Positions 1 to 8,600 are shown, counted from the stretch's first letter. The stretch is 32,425 nt of DNA from Candidatus Gastranaerophilales bacterium (GCA_905235825.1 CAJONH010000009.1:1-32425), one strand, 5' to 3'. A program made the numbers and translations. The notes: generated by a model not told the origin, from the sequence alone.

Positions 1-1
1 A

Positions 2-439
2 GATGTTACCACTTACTATAATCAAATAGATTGGGAAAAACTGCCTAATGCATTTGTAATCAAGTGTAATCACGGATGCAAGTGGCATTTTATAATAAAA
101 GACAAAGAAGCGTTTTTACAAAACAAACGATTGTTTGATATAGTTAAAAAACAAATTACAGGCTGGCTTGAACAAGATTACAGTTTTTGGGGCGGATTTG
201 AAATGCAATACCTGACATCCCGTAGAGTGGAGTCACCCGACAGCACTTTGAGGGTGCGAACTCGATTAAGTGAGGGCATAGCTTGCGGCAGTGATAACAC
301 TCTGCCGAACAAAACGATTAAGTATCGTTTTGTGAGAGGTAGAGCGACTTGTCCGAGAGAAAGGTTTTTCAAGAAAAAAGAAAAAGAACTTGCTAAAACA
401 AAACATGCCATTATATCATGGCATGCGAAAGGATTATAA
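2..439 (+). pseudogene. TupA-like ATP-grasp protein fragment, disrupted
   Basis: The frame is open from the window edge, so the 5' end is missing. About residues 1-69 resemble the TupA-like ATP-grasp family (ligases or transferases found in polysaccharide and teichuronopeptide clusters). The tell-tale stretch is LPNAFVIKCNHG near residues 15-26, followed by a KDK element and the KKQITGWLEQDY segment, where family members have similar LP-FV-K-xHG and KKxLxxWL motifs. Family proteins continue with a 'YKNIKPxIIxE' type segment. Here that is replaced from about nt 211 by an unrelated, much more GC-rich block, and the frame drifts to a stop at 437-439. I infer a broken or decaying gene. The family match is from motif memory only. 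Confidence 0.55.
211..360. repeat. GC-rich structured insert inside the ATP-grasp fragment
   Basis: This 150-bp block is about 51% GC by direct count (76/150), while its surroundings are near 30%. It contains two adjacent hairpins. One has arms 286-293 (CGGCAGTG) and 298-307 (CACTCTGCCG, one bulged T). The other has perfect 8-bp arms AAAACGAT (311-318) and ATCGTTTT (324-331) around loop TAAGT. It begins exactly where similarity to the ATP-grasp family stops, which suggests an inserted or recombined miniature element. No transposase, target duplication or tRNA fold was seen. A further inverted repeat, CATGCCA (404-410) / TGGCATG (419-425), lies just downstream. Confidence 0.45.
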
Positions 440-440
440 A

Positions 441-638
441 ATGAATAAAACTGAAATTGAAAAATGTTTAAATGAATTGAAAAATTATACTGATTTTTGG
501 ATTATCAAAAAAAATTCACAAGTTATTGCAATGAATATACATACTTCAAAAAATAATAAAGATAAAGAATATTTTGATATTCCATTTGAAAAAAATATCA
601 AATATTCAGAAATAGCAAATATTAAAGGCATTTGTTAA
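441..638 (+). CDS. Small hypothetical protein (65 aa)
   Basis: Not recognised. The start ATG at 441 is chosen because AAAGGA (428-433) sits 7 nt upstream; earlier in-frame starts lie in the degraded region. The product is hydrophilic, rich in Lys, Asn and Ile, with a single aromatic cluster (DFWIIKK) near residue 17 and no signal peptide or membrane span. It ends convergently with the next minus-strand gene, and the two stop codons overlap by 4 bp. It may be an orphan accessory gene. Confidence 0.5.
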   Translation: MNKTEIEKCLNELKNYTDFWIIKKNSQVIAMNIHTSKNNKDKEYFDIPFEKNIKYSEIANIKGIC

Positions 639-826
639 ATATCTTTTATCCATTTATCAGGTATTTTATTTAATGTTGAATAATCTTTGTATAAATATTT
701 ATCTCCGTTAATGTCCATTTCTGCAGTAATCCCATAAATAGTGAAACCCAAACTTTTAGCGTATTCATCAATCTTTTTAAGTTTATTATATTGTTCTTGA
801 CATTGTTCTTGCGTTAGTTCTTGCAT
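635..826 (-). CDS. Small hypothetical protein (63 aa)
   Basis: Not recognised. ATG at 826 is preceded by a good ribosome binding site, AAGGATG (831-837 on the minus strand), which supports real translation. The N-terminal half is Gln/Glu/Lys-rich and probably helical (MQELTQEQCQEQYNKLKKID). The second half has an acidic-aromatic patch (DINGDKYLYKDYSTL). There is no signal peptide. It converges on the 65-aa gene with a 4-bp overlap, so read-through on either strand would make antisense RNA to the other. Confidence 0.5.
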   Translation of the reverse strand: MQELTQEQCQEQYNKLKKIDEYAKSLGFTIYGITAEMDINGDKYLYKDYSTLNKIPDKWIKDI

Positions 827-858
827 ATTTCATCCTTAATTGTTTGTAATAATAGGGT

Positions 859-1272
859 TTAAATTTGTTCTAAAAGTGGTATTATAATACTAGCACCCTT
901 TGAGTGTAGGTTAAAGCTATTTTCAGCCACCTGCGAATCTCGGGGTGTTATTTTTATTTTTGTTGCTTTGTGTCCTGCATAATATGAATTTTTATCACCA
1001 CTTGCAGGTTTATCAACAAAAATTTCAACATCATAATCAACACCACCTATTTGAAATTTATTATAATAAATTTCTTGGTCCTTAATGTGTCTGTCATCTG
1101 CTTTCCGCTCATCTTTTTTTATTGCAGTTGGTAGGGTAGACTTTAGTCTACCGAATAATAAAATCACAAATTTTGGTAGGCTAAAGCTTACCCTAAATCT
1201 AAAAAATACTATTTCGACACAAAAAATGAAAAATTTAATTTTGAATATTATCTTAACTATTGGAAAAATCAC
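859..1272 (-). pseudogene. Remnant of a phage-type polyvalent/nuclease-like protein
   Basis: Only the C-terminal ~88 residues (nt 859 to about 1125) look like real protein. They are hydrophilic, with a YNKFQIGGVDYDVEIFVDKP strand-like segment, then YYAGHKATKIKITP and a final LLEQI. This resembles C-terminal domains of large phage polyvalent proteins and phage-associated RelE/barnase-like nucleases, but I can name the family only tentatively. Upstream, the frame passes through the palindromic element at 1131-1196 and then low-complexity Phe/Ile codons, beginning with a GTG that has no ribosome binding site. I infer a 3' gene fragment joined to a repeat. Confidence 0.4.
1131..1196. repeat. Miniature palindromic element (two facing hairpins)
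   Basis: Hairpin one is GGTAGAC (1135-1141), loop TTTA, GTCTACC (1146-1152). Hairpin two is GGTAGGC (1175-1181), loop TAAA, GCTTACC (1186-1192), with one G-T pair. The left half is also an imperfect inverted copy of the right half, so the element as a whole can fold on itself around the spacer at 1153-1174. The sequence just after the first hairpin, CCGAATAAT, recurs after the hairpin at 23114-23136. There is no T-run, so it is not an ordinary terminator. Confidence 0.6.
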
Positions 1273-1304
1273 TAATTTTAAATCTATATTTACGTAGTAT
1301 TTAT

Positions 1305-1335
1305 GCGGGATTGTTTAACAATTCCGCTTTTTTTT
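1305..1335 (+). terminator. Intrinsic terminator (plus strand)
   Basis: GCGGGATTGTT (1305-1315) pairs with AACAATTCCGC (1317-1327), with one G-T pair, and is followed by eight T (1328-1335). The loop is effectively made by opening the top base pairs. It would stop plus-strand transcription coming from the accessory region before the rubrerythrin gene. Confidence 0.7.
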
Positions 1336-1340
1336 CGCAC

Positions 1341-1373
1341 AAAAAAAGAGGAAAGAATACATTCCTCTTTTTT
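1341..1373 (-). terminator. Intrinsic terminator after rubrerythrin
   Basis: The arms AAAAAAAGAGGAA (1341-1353) and TTCCTCTTTTTT (1362-1373) form a near-perfect stem whose minus-strand reading ends in a run of T. It lies 21 bp past the rubrerythrin stop. The A and T runs on both sides make it bidirectional. Confidence 0.75.
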
Positions 1374-1393
1374 ATTGCATTATTTTGCATTAA

Positions 1394-1939
1394 TTAAAAT
1401 AATCTTTTTAATAATCCCTGGAAGCCTTGACCGTGACGTGCTTCATCTTTTGCCATTTCATGAACGGTATCGTGTATAGCATCTAATCCTAATTCTTTAG
1501 CACGTTTTGCAATAGCCATTTTAGCGGCACAAGCACCTGATTCTGCTTCCGCTCTCATTTCAAGATTTTTCTTTGTTGAATTTGTAACTACTTCACCTAA
1601 TAATTCAGCAAATTTTGCAGCATGTTCAGCTTCTTCAAAAGCATATCTTTTAAACGCTTCAGCGACTTCAGGATATCCTTCTCTTTCAGCTTGTCTGCTC
1701 ATAGCAAGATACATACCGACTTCGGTGCATTCTCCTGCAAAATGGTCTTTTAAACCTTGAAGAACTTCTGCATCAACATCTTTTCCAACACCGATAACGT
1801 GTTCTGTTGCCCATGTTAAACCTTTTGTATCATCAACTTTATTGAACTTGTCAGAACCAACACCGCACATAGGACATTTTTCGGGAGCATGGTCGCCTTC
1901 AACAGTGTAACCGCATACGCTGCAAACAAATTTTGCCAT
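1394..1939 (-). CDS. rbr: Reverse-type rubrerythrin (rubredoxin-ferritin-like)
   Basis: A cytoplasmic non-heme iron protein that reduces hydrogen peroxide (and O2 in some anaerobes) using rubredoxin/NADH-derived electrons. Domain order is reversed compared with classical rubrerythrin. The N-terminal rubredoxin knuckles CSVCGY (Cys6, Cys9) and CPMCG (Cys22, Cys25) come first. A four-helix ferritin-like domain follows, with diiron ligand motifs in AGECTEVGMYL, EEAEHAAKF, AEAESGACA and DEARHGQGF. The length of 181 aa fits the 'reverse rubrerythrin' group known from anaerobes such as clostridia. ATG at 1939 follows a purine-rich AAAGAGGT. It is probably a single-gene unit ended by the hairpin at 1341-1373, and it implies an anaerobe that meets oxygen stress. 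Confidence 0.93.
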   Translation of the reverse strand: MAKFVCSVCGYTVEGDHAPEKCPMCGVGSDKFNKVDDTKGLTWATEHVIGVGKDVDAEVLQGLKDHFAGECTEVGMYLAMSRQAEREGYPEVAEAFKRYAFEEAEHAAKFAELLGEVVTNSTKKNLEMRAEAESGACAAKMAIAKRAKELGLDAIHDTVHEMAKDEARHGQGFQGLLKRLF

Positions 1940-1959
1940 ATTAAACCTCTTTCTTTCCT

Positions 1960-1990
1960 TTTGTTTAACAAACTAATCGCTTTAATTATA
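1960..1990 (-). promoter_or_regulatory. Candidate -10 box and palindrome upstream of rbr
   Basis: A perfect -10 hexamer TATAAT (minus strand, 1985-1990) lies 46 bp before the rbr start; no good -35 is visible at 17 bp. Just downstream of the expected transcription start is a 13-bp palindrome, TTTGTT-T-AACAAA (1960-1972), placed where a repressor operator would sit. It does not match the PerR or Fur consensus as I know them. Confidence 0.3.
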
Positions 1991-2021
1991 CAACAAAGTT
2001 TTTCAATTAAAAATATAATTA

Positions 2022-2486
2022 TTATGCTCTACTATCCATAAGACGTTTTTCCACATTTGGATTATATGCCGGTATTTGGTTTTTAGCCAAACTATCAGTA
2101 GTATATTTATCTCTAAGGATGTAATGCATTTCATTTATTATTCTGTTATTTTTGTAGTTTTCGCCCAAATTCATATATGCTTCATACTGTTGTTGATTAA
2201 AAGGAATTCTGGTACATAATTTACAATCATTTACTAAATATCTTGTATGACCTCTGTCTGTTACAACTATATCTGCATTTTTACGATTATTTATCATTTT
2301 TTTTACATCTTCGGGATCTTCATCAATGAACGGGCAATAATATCTTGTTACTATTGTTTGCGGAACATATAATACACAATCAATATCTGTTCTCATTGAT
2401 GTTTTCAGCCATAACCCACTGAAGTTTTGCTGTTTTTTGTTATGAACGTTATAATTTGAAACACTGTTAATGCTCGATATTTTCAT
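2022..2486 (-). CDS. Hypothetical protein with N-terminal QNFSG motif
   Basis: Not recognised. ATG at 2486 is preferred (GGGAAAT just upstream); an in-frame TTG at 2495 would add three residues. The 154-aa product starts with an Asn/Ser-rich stretch (ISSINSVSNYN) leading to QNFSG (Phe22, Gly24). A compact domain follows with several Cys (CDCVLY-like segment, YYCPF, DCKLC) and the phrase VVTDRGHTRYLVND, which reads as beta strands. There is no signal peptide or membrane span. The N-terminal motif recurs in the genes at 2877-8600 and 25348-25791. It lies 80 bp downstream of the small exported protein and may share its transcript. Confidence 0.6.
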   Translation of the reverse strand: MKISSINSVSNYNVHNKKQQNFSGLWLKTSMRTDIDCVLYVPQTIVTRYYCPFIDEDPEDVKKMINNRKNADIVVTDRGHTRYLVNDCKLCTRIPFNQQQYEAYMNLGENYKNNRIINEMHYILRDKYTTDSLAKNQIPAYNPNVEKRLMDSRA

Positions 2487-2566
2487 ATTTCCCAATCTTT
2501 AAAACTATTTCCAATAGGATTAAAAATCATAAATATTTTTTTTGCCTGTTTCTTATATAATCTTTA

Positions 2567-2842
2567 CTATATTACAGCTTTTCCATCATACAAATATTTC
2601 GTATATTGATATTCATCTTTCTTGATATCAGCTTTTTCTTTAGCCCGTTCTTCTTTTGTTGATTCTTCTCTTGGTTCTATAAAAGGTGTTGATTTATCTT
2701 TTCTTTTCCAATTAATTTTAAATCCATCCAATAACCCGTATTCGGTTTCTGTTTGATATGTACCGATATTCACCGCATAAACAGGCATAACATTTACGGC
2801 GATACTCAATATGATGACGAATAATATAAATCTTTTTATCAT
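2567..2842 (-). CDS. Small exported hypothetical protein
   Basis: The 91-aa product begins with a clear Sec signal (MIKRFILFVIILSIAVNVMPVYA), probably cleaved after VYA near residue 23. This leaves a mature peptide of about 68 very charged residues: a KDKSTPFIEPREES segment and a Lys/Glu helix (KEERAKEKADIKKDE) followed by a Tyr-rich end. There are no Cys in the mature part and no lipobox. ATG at 2842 follows AAGAAG. It starts 34 bp after the stop of the 1,907-aa gene, so the two are probably cotranscribed. Function unknown. Confidence 0.6.
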   Translation of the reverse strand: MIKRFILFVIILSIAVNVMPVYAVNIGTYQTETEYGLLDGFKINWKRKDKSTPFIEPREESTKEERAKEKADIKKDEYQYTKYLYDGKAVI

Positions 2843-2876
2843 ATTTTAAATTCTTCTTACATGCAATATTATATCA

Positions 2877-5800
2877 TTATTCTTCTTTTTTTGCATCAAA
2901 TGCAGAACATTGTTCAAAAGCTGCAAATGCCTCTTTTTCTTTTATAGCCAATAATTTATATATTTTATTAAATTCTTCATTAAATTTCTCTCTTTTTTCA
3001 AATTCTTTACAATTTTCAGGAATTTCCAGTGAATTTATTAATAATTGGCAATCTTGCATTATCCTTGCAGTATCATTTATATTATCCATTTTCATATCAA
3101 TATCATCAGCAATATTCATAAGACAAGATTTATAAATTTCAACCAAAATTGAATTATAAAGTTTTTGGTTATTACTTTGACCAATACTGTTTTCAGAAAA
3201 ATAATTAAGATATTCAAAAAACTTTTTATAAGCATCAGAGTCTTTTATATCATTGAGGTGACTTTTCATATAACGTTCAAAATGCTGTATAGCATCACTT
3301 GTGGAATTATATTTAATTTGACTTTGATTTAAGAATTTAGCTGCTTCATCAGATATTTTTCCTGCACAATTTATGTTATCATTTACATTTTTATAGCTTT
3401 CTTCGACCAATTCTATATTTTTGGCAATATTAAAATTATCAATAAGAACATTAACAGCCTGTCTTGTCAGCCCTGCTTGAGATAAAAATAATTTTAAAAT
3501 AACATTATTATCGTTATAGTTTTGAAGCTGCTGAATTAAATAAACCATTCCGACTTCACTTGTCATTTTATGTTTTGAACCGTCAGCAAGTTCAACAAAG
3601 AAGTTTGGAAGCATATCTTTTGTTTTTGAGCTGATTGCTTCATGTTGATTTTGAACGAGTTTATATTGTACTTTAGTTTGTTCGGCAACAGAAAGCGCCA
3701 GTTTAAGATAATCTTTCATATTCAAAGCCTCTGTTGTCTGTTCTTTTCCCTTATTTAACAATTTTACGTATTCTTGAAGCAATACCGTAGGATTTTTAAC
3801 ATAATGTTTTTCTGTCATCAAATTTGCCAATTTATCTTCATAGTAGTTTATTTCTTCGTTTTCAGGAGATTTTTTATATAACGAAATTATATTTTTTATT
3901 TGTTTTATTGCTTCATCCTGATATTTTGGCTCTATATTTGAGTATACGCTTGCGTGAATACATTCTTTGATTTTATTTTTTTCGGTGTTGTTTGCATCTT
4001 TATACTGTTGAATTGACACACCTGAGCTTTCAAAATCTTCATAATTAGAAATAATTTGATTTATATATTCTGATATTTCTTCGGAATTTTTTTCTGAAGA
4101 ATTAGACTTCAATAAATCTCTTAATGCTTTTAACGGTTCACCCATATAATCTACGGATTCATCGACACCTGCTATTTTACAAATATCGTCTAATGTTTGT
4201 TTAAAACCTTTTATAAAATCGGTATCAGTATTGCTTGCAATTATATTTTCAAAATTATCCTTTTTTAGGTATTTATCATATAATTCTTCATACTTTGTTA
4301 AAAGATTTATTACGTATTTATTTTTTTCTATATTATCCACAGAGTCTTTTATTTTATTTAAGGTATTTTCAACCATTTCTTTTATTTGTGCATCTTCAAC
4401 AACTACGGGCTCAGGAAAAGCCTGACGCACTTTATATTTTTTAAATGCTTCATCCTTGTACGATTTTATATATTTTTGTACATCCATTTCAGATAATTTT
4501 ACGTGCAAATTCCTGTACAATATATCGGGGGACTTTTTGTTTTCATCATCTTCATCCGGCAAAAGTTTATTAATTTCTTCCATTTCAACAATTTCGGAAA
4601 ATGCTTTTGTAACTGCCGAATTTTCTGAAAGAAAGAGTCTTAAATAATCATAAGGTTTTTTAATATTTAATCCCAAATCCTCGTCACTTAAAAGATTTAA
4701 AAAATCTTCCGCAGTTTTATTGTCTATGCGTTGAAATCCCTGCAAAGTATCCAAAAGGTCTTTATCTGAAACAGGCTTTATATATTTATCTATGGCAGCA
4801 ATAAATGTTTCGCCGAGAGAATTGTTTTTTATTGCATTAGACTCTAATGATGTTATTCTTACTTCATTATCAAAAGATGTTTTGACTATATCTTGTGCAT
4901 TTTCTTCAAAATATTTTCTTACATCATTGTCTTTTATATATTTTTCCGATGTTTGGGAAACTTGTTCCATAAAATATTTTTCAAGATTATCAATATTTCC
5001 GTCGAGTTTATCTAATTTTTCATCATCTCTAAACAATTCGGTTAAAAATTTATCTTTTTGTTCATCGGGAACAGTAAAATTATATTTTTCTTTTAATTCG
5101 GATAAAAGATTTTGAATTTTCTCCATACTTGCATTTTGAACATCATCAATACAATCTTCATACTTAGCTATTATTGCTCCCATTAAATTTATATGAGCAG
5201 TAATCATTTCATCGTGAAATTTTTCAAGGTCTTTTCTGTTTGTTATACTTAAAACTTCTTCGGCATTTTCAGGGTCATCAATCGCCATATAAAGCGACAT
5301 TTTATCAAAAGTAAATTTTATCGGATCATCATCCGGAAGTTTATTATAATCGTCTTCACTTTTAATTTCATTTTTTATTCTCTTTGCAAGGGCTTCACTT
5401 TTTGCATCGGCAACAGCATCTATATTTTTCACATAGTTAATATTCGGCTTATTACCTTTTTTTATTAATTCTTCAAGTGTTTCAAGCTGTTTTTCGCCTT
5501 CATGAACTCTAAATATATATCCGAACATTTTATCCAGTTTATGTTTTGTATTAGAAGGAGTTCCTTCAAGTAAAACCGATTGAAAAAGTCCGAAATTATC
5601 ATTATCTTCTTTTGACGTACCACGGGCAGCAAAAATGTCCTTAACTTTCAAACCTATAGTAAGATTATCTCTAAGTAAAAATCCGTTTTTCCAGCCGAAG
5701 CCCCTGTCATAATCGGTATATTTAAAGCCGTCTTTCCCCTTCCAAAAATGCTCTTTTTCAGCTAATCCCCACGAATTATCAGCCCATAAAACATCTTGAT

Positions 5801-8600
5801 TTTCTTTTTTACCGTCATCTGTTGTGAAAGTTTCTTCCGTAACAGCGGGTAAATACATTGCATGAAACGCATAATCGCTGTCATCAACGCTCATTGATAT
5901 TACTCCGCCGCCTTTTCCTTGTTTTATTTGCTTTACGGCTTCGGTTATATCATGTTCTATATGATAGGGTTTACCCGTCATTTGTTCCATTATTCTTAAT
6001 TTTTCATTCGCCATTAAGCCTGAAGAACCTTCTTCCATTACCCAAAATTGACCGTTTAACATACCTATCGAAGAATATTGTTCTTCCAGCACATCGCAAA
6101 GATATCTGTTTAAAACATTATACTGCATTTCGGCATATCTGTTCATTTTAGGCAAATTCTTTTCTATTTTTCGAAAAATATTTTCTTCATCATCAGTGAA
6201 ACAGTATAATCTATTATCAGCTTTTTCACGTTCTTTCATATTTTGAATTTTTTCATTCTTTGCCTGTTCATGTTCAATGTGACTAAAATGCGATTGAAGC
6301 ATATTTAACTGTTTTATGCTTAATATTTCTTTGTTTTTTTCCAGTTTATTAAGAATTAATTCTCTTTGCGAAGGAATATTCCATTTTTTATTTATTTTAT
6401 TATATTCATTAATCAATTTTTCAAATTTTAAACGCTGATGATTTATACCATTCTCAATATTTTCTTCACCGTCAAAGAATTTTGCCAGTCTGATATAATC
6501 TTCATCGGCAATGCCTTCTTGAAAGCTGTTTAATGCGGAAGTCAATATTTTTGAGGAAAAGACCATTTCATTTTCATAGCCCAATATTCTGACTGTTTCG
6601 TTTATATCAGCCGAAGAAGGATTTGAAGCCAATTTTTCCGTTAATTTATCAAGTTTATCAATAACTTTATTTTTATCTTTTGATTTAATATCAAGTCTTT
6701 CGGCTGCAGTGTAAAGAGCATCTTTATCTCCGTTTAAAATAAGATTTTTGTGATGTGTTAAAATTTCCGCCTCTATATCTGCCATATTTTTATCTGTTAA
6801 CACTTCTAATATTTTATTAACTTCGGAAGGGATTATGTGTTCTATTTTAGCCGCATCATTTAATGCCTCAGTATTCCCTGTTTTATCGGCTATTTTATTT
6901 AAATAATTTACAATCTGCTTATTTCTAACAGGCAATCCTGATAATTTTTCAAAACGTAAAATACCGTCAGGCATGTTTACATCAGCTTCTATTGCTATTC
7001 TATGAGCGGCAGCAGCTTTATATAGTTTTCTGTTATATATAAAATCTGCCCTTTTGTTGTTAAATTTTTGAAGTTTTTTTAATTGTTCATCGGCTTTAAT
7101 ATATTCTCTCGAAGCAATATCTATATTTTTAACTTTTGATTTCAAAATACTTTTTTCTTCGGTTGAAGCATTCCCCGCAATATTTTCAATATAATCGAAA
7201 AGGACTTTATATCTTAATTCATCGGGCATTTTTTCGGAAATATATAATTCATTATCATCCCCCTTCTTTTTATAGAACTCTATTATATTCCGAATTAATT
7301 GAGAAATTTCTTTATCTGATTTTTGCGGATAAATTAATGACAGCTCCTTATTTAGTGTTCCGTTCGCTCCGGAGTATGTTTTTGCTGCTTCCGATTTTAT
7401 TCCTTTTATATTTTTTTGAGTTTCTTGTTTTGCGGTTTTAGTAGAATTTACGGATTTAAGATATTCTTTTTCTTTTATAATTGCTCCTAACAGAATTTTT
7501 TCGTCGGAATAATTATCACCGAGTCCTAAATACCAGCTTGAATCATCATATACACCAAATGTATTTTCATCAAAAGGAATGTAATGTTCGGTTTGAATAG
7601 TACCGTCACCGCTTGCGTGTGCATTATTCATCCGGATGTGAGCGGAGGCATCTATTATTCTGTATCCTTTGTTCAAAGCGGCAGAATATTGAACATTTGT
7701 TTTTGGTATTTCAACCTTTTTTCCGCTTCCAAGCTCCGTAATATCATACACAGACATAACGGGAGAATCTTTTAATTCTTCCATAATTATATCTATAAAC
7801 TCTTTTTTATGTTCATAAGCCATAGCTTTTCTGCACACGGAAATTGCGGCACAAATTCCGCTTACTCTCTGGTCAACGCTTTTTATTTTCAGTTCTTTGC
7901 TTTCGGGAGTCTTTATAACAATGTCATTTAAAATTTCGTCAGTTACTTGTAATTTCTTATCTTTCAGCTGAGGATTTATTTTATAATCATCGCTCATAAA
8001 ATAAATAAGTCGTTCTAAACATTCTTTCTTTTCATTTGCGGGAATTTCGGATGATGCAATAAAATAATCGGTATTTTTTCTTATTCTTGCTGCCGTTTCT
8101 ATATCCTCTGCCGATTTCAATAATTTATCATCAGTTACGGTTTCTGTTAATTGTGTTCTTAATTCTAATATTTTTGATTGTATAGGCGTCAATTCATTTT
8201 TTTCATTAAAAATTCTGTTATATTCGGCATTTAAATCAGATAAATCTTCATTAGATGAAGATATTGCTCTTTTTATCGTATCACCAAGTAATTCAGACCA
8301 TTTTGTGTTTTCACGTTCTTCAGGCGTAATTCCGTCGTTATTAAGTTCCGCTTTAAACTGTTTGTTTCCGAATTCACCGTAGGCAAGATTATCTGCTACA
8401 TCAAGCAGAAACTCGACATTAAATCTGTTAGGATTAGTACTTAGACTGTTTAATGAATTTTTTATATTATCTTCGTTATTTTCGGTTATAATATTTTCAC
8501 CTGTTTTTAATTGCAGTATTGTTGCTTTATCTGTTCTTTCACTTGTAAAATTCGGATTATTAGACACTATTTTACTGTTGATATTATTTAATATTTTCAT
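2877..8600 (-). CDS. Giant protein with two papain-like (C1-like) modules
   Basis: The product is 1,907 aa without a signal peptide; ATG at 8600 follows AGGAATGG. The N-terminus carries a PNFTS motif (Phe18). Module 1 has DQRVSGICAA, where Gln244 and Cys250 are spaced by six residues as are the oxyanion Gln and nucleophile Cys of papain. It continues with His339 and a YDDSSW segment (Asp352/353). Module 2 has FHAMYL (His913) and ADNSWG (Asn942), very close to the HAM...ENSWG signature of C1B aminopeptidase C/bleomycin hydrolase. Its Cys position appears to be Met847. Between and after the modules lie long charged helices, some probably coiled coil, through to residue 1907. I infer a clan-CA cysteine peptidase or peptidase-like effector; the substrate is unknown. 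The first gene of a likely unit with the two small genes downstream. Confidence 0.55.
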   Translation of the reverse strand: MKILNNINSKIVSNNPNFTSERTDKATILQLKTGENIITENNEDNIKNSLNSLSTNPNRFNVEFLLDVADNLAYGEFGNKQFKAELNNDGITPEERENTKWSELLGDTIKRAISSSNEDLSDLNAEYNRIFNEKNELTPIQSKILELRTQLTETVTDDKLLKSAEDIETAARIRKNTDYFIASSEIPANEKKECLERLIYFMSDDYKINPQLKDKKLQVTDEILNDIVIKTPESKELKIKSVDQRVSGICAAISVCRKAMAYEHKKEFIDIIMEELKDSPVMSVYDITELGSGKKVEIPKTNVQYSAALNKGYRIIDASAHIRMNNAHASGDGTIQTEHYIPFDENTFGVYDDSSWYLGLGDNYSDEKILLGAIIKEKEYLKSVNSTKTAKQETQKNIKGIKSEAAKTYSGANGTLNKELSLIYPQKSDKEISQLIRNIIEFYKKKGDDNELYISEKMPDELRYKVLFDYIENIAGNASTEEKSILKSKVKNIDIASREYIKADEQLKKLQKFNNKRADFIYNRKLYKAAAAHRIAIEADVNMPDGILRFEKLSGLPVRNKQIVNYLNKIADKTGNTEALNDAAKIEHIIPSEVNKILEVLTDKNMADIEAEILTHHKNLILNGDKDALYTAAERLDIKSKDKNKVIDKLDKLTEKLASNPSSADINETVRILGYENEMVFSSKILTSALNSFQEGIADEDYIRLAKFFDGEENIENGINHQRLKFEKLINEYNKINKKWNIPSQRELILNKLEKNKEILSIKQLNMLQSHFSHIEHEQAKNEKIQNMKEREKADNRLYCFTDDEENIFRKIEKNLPKMNRYAEMQYNVLNRYLCDVLEEQYSSIGMLNGQFWVMEEGSSGLMANEKLRIMEQMTGKPYHIEHDITEAVKQIKQGKGGGVISMSVDDSDYAFHAMYLPAVTEETFTTDDGKKENQDVLWADNSWGLAEKEHFWKGKDGFKYTDYDRGFGWKNGFLLRDNLTIGLKVKDIFAARGTSKEDNDNFGLFQSVLLEGTPSNTKHKLDKMFGYIFRVHEGEKQLETLEELIKKGNKPNINYVKNIDAVADAKSEALAKRIKNEIKSEDDYNKLPDDDPIKFTFDKMSLYMAIDDPENAEEVLSITNRKDLEKFHDEMITAHINLMGAIIAKYEDCIDDVQNASMEKIQNLLSELKEKYNFTVPDEQKDKFLTELFRDDEKLDKLDGNIDNLEKYFMEQVSQTSEKYIKDNDVRKYFEENAQDIVKTSFDNEVRITSLESNAIKNNSLGETFIAAIDKYIKPVSDKDLLDTLQGFQRIDNKTAEDFLNLLSDEDLGLNIKKPYDYLRLFLSENSAVTKAFSEIVEMEEINKLLPDEDDENKKSPDILYRNLHVKLSEMDVQKYIKSYKDEAFKKYKVRQAFPEPVVVEDAQIKEMVENTLNKIKDSVDNIEKNKYVINLLTKYEELYDKYLKKDNFENIIASNTDTDFIKGFKQTLDDICKIAGVDESVDYMGEPLKALRDLLKSNSSEKNSEEISEYINQIISNYEDFESSGVSIQQYKDANNTEKNKIKECIHASVYSNIEPKYQDEAIKQIKNIISLYKKSPENEEINYYEDKLANLMTEKHYVKNPTVLLQEYVKLLNKGKEQTTEALNMKDYLKLALSVAEQTKVQYKLVQNQHEAISSKTKDMLPNFFVELADGSKHKMTSEVGMVYLIQQLQNYNDNNVILKLFLSQAGLTRQAVNVLIDNFNIAKNIELVEESYKNVNDNINCAGKISDEAAKFLNQSQIKYNSTSDAIQHFERYMKSHLNDIKDSDAYKKFFEYLNYFSENSIGQSNNQKLYNSILVEIYKSCLMNIADDIDMKMDNINDTARIMQDCQLLINSLEIPENCKEFEKREKFNEEFNKIYKLLAIKEKEAFAAFEQCSAFDAKKEE

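Noticed and set aside
211..360. tRNA or other classical RNA gene in the GC-rich block
   Set aside because: No cloverleaf, T-loop consensus or acceptor stem could be drawn; only two simple hairpins are present.
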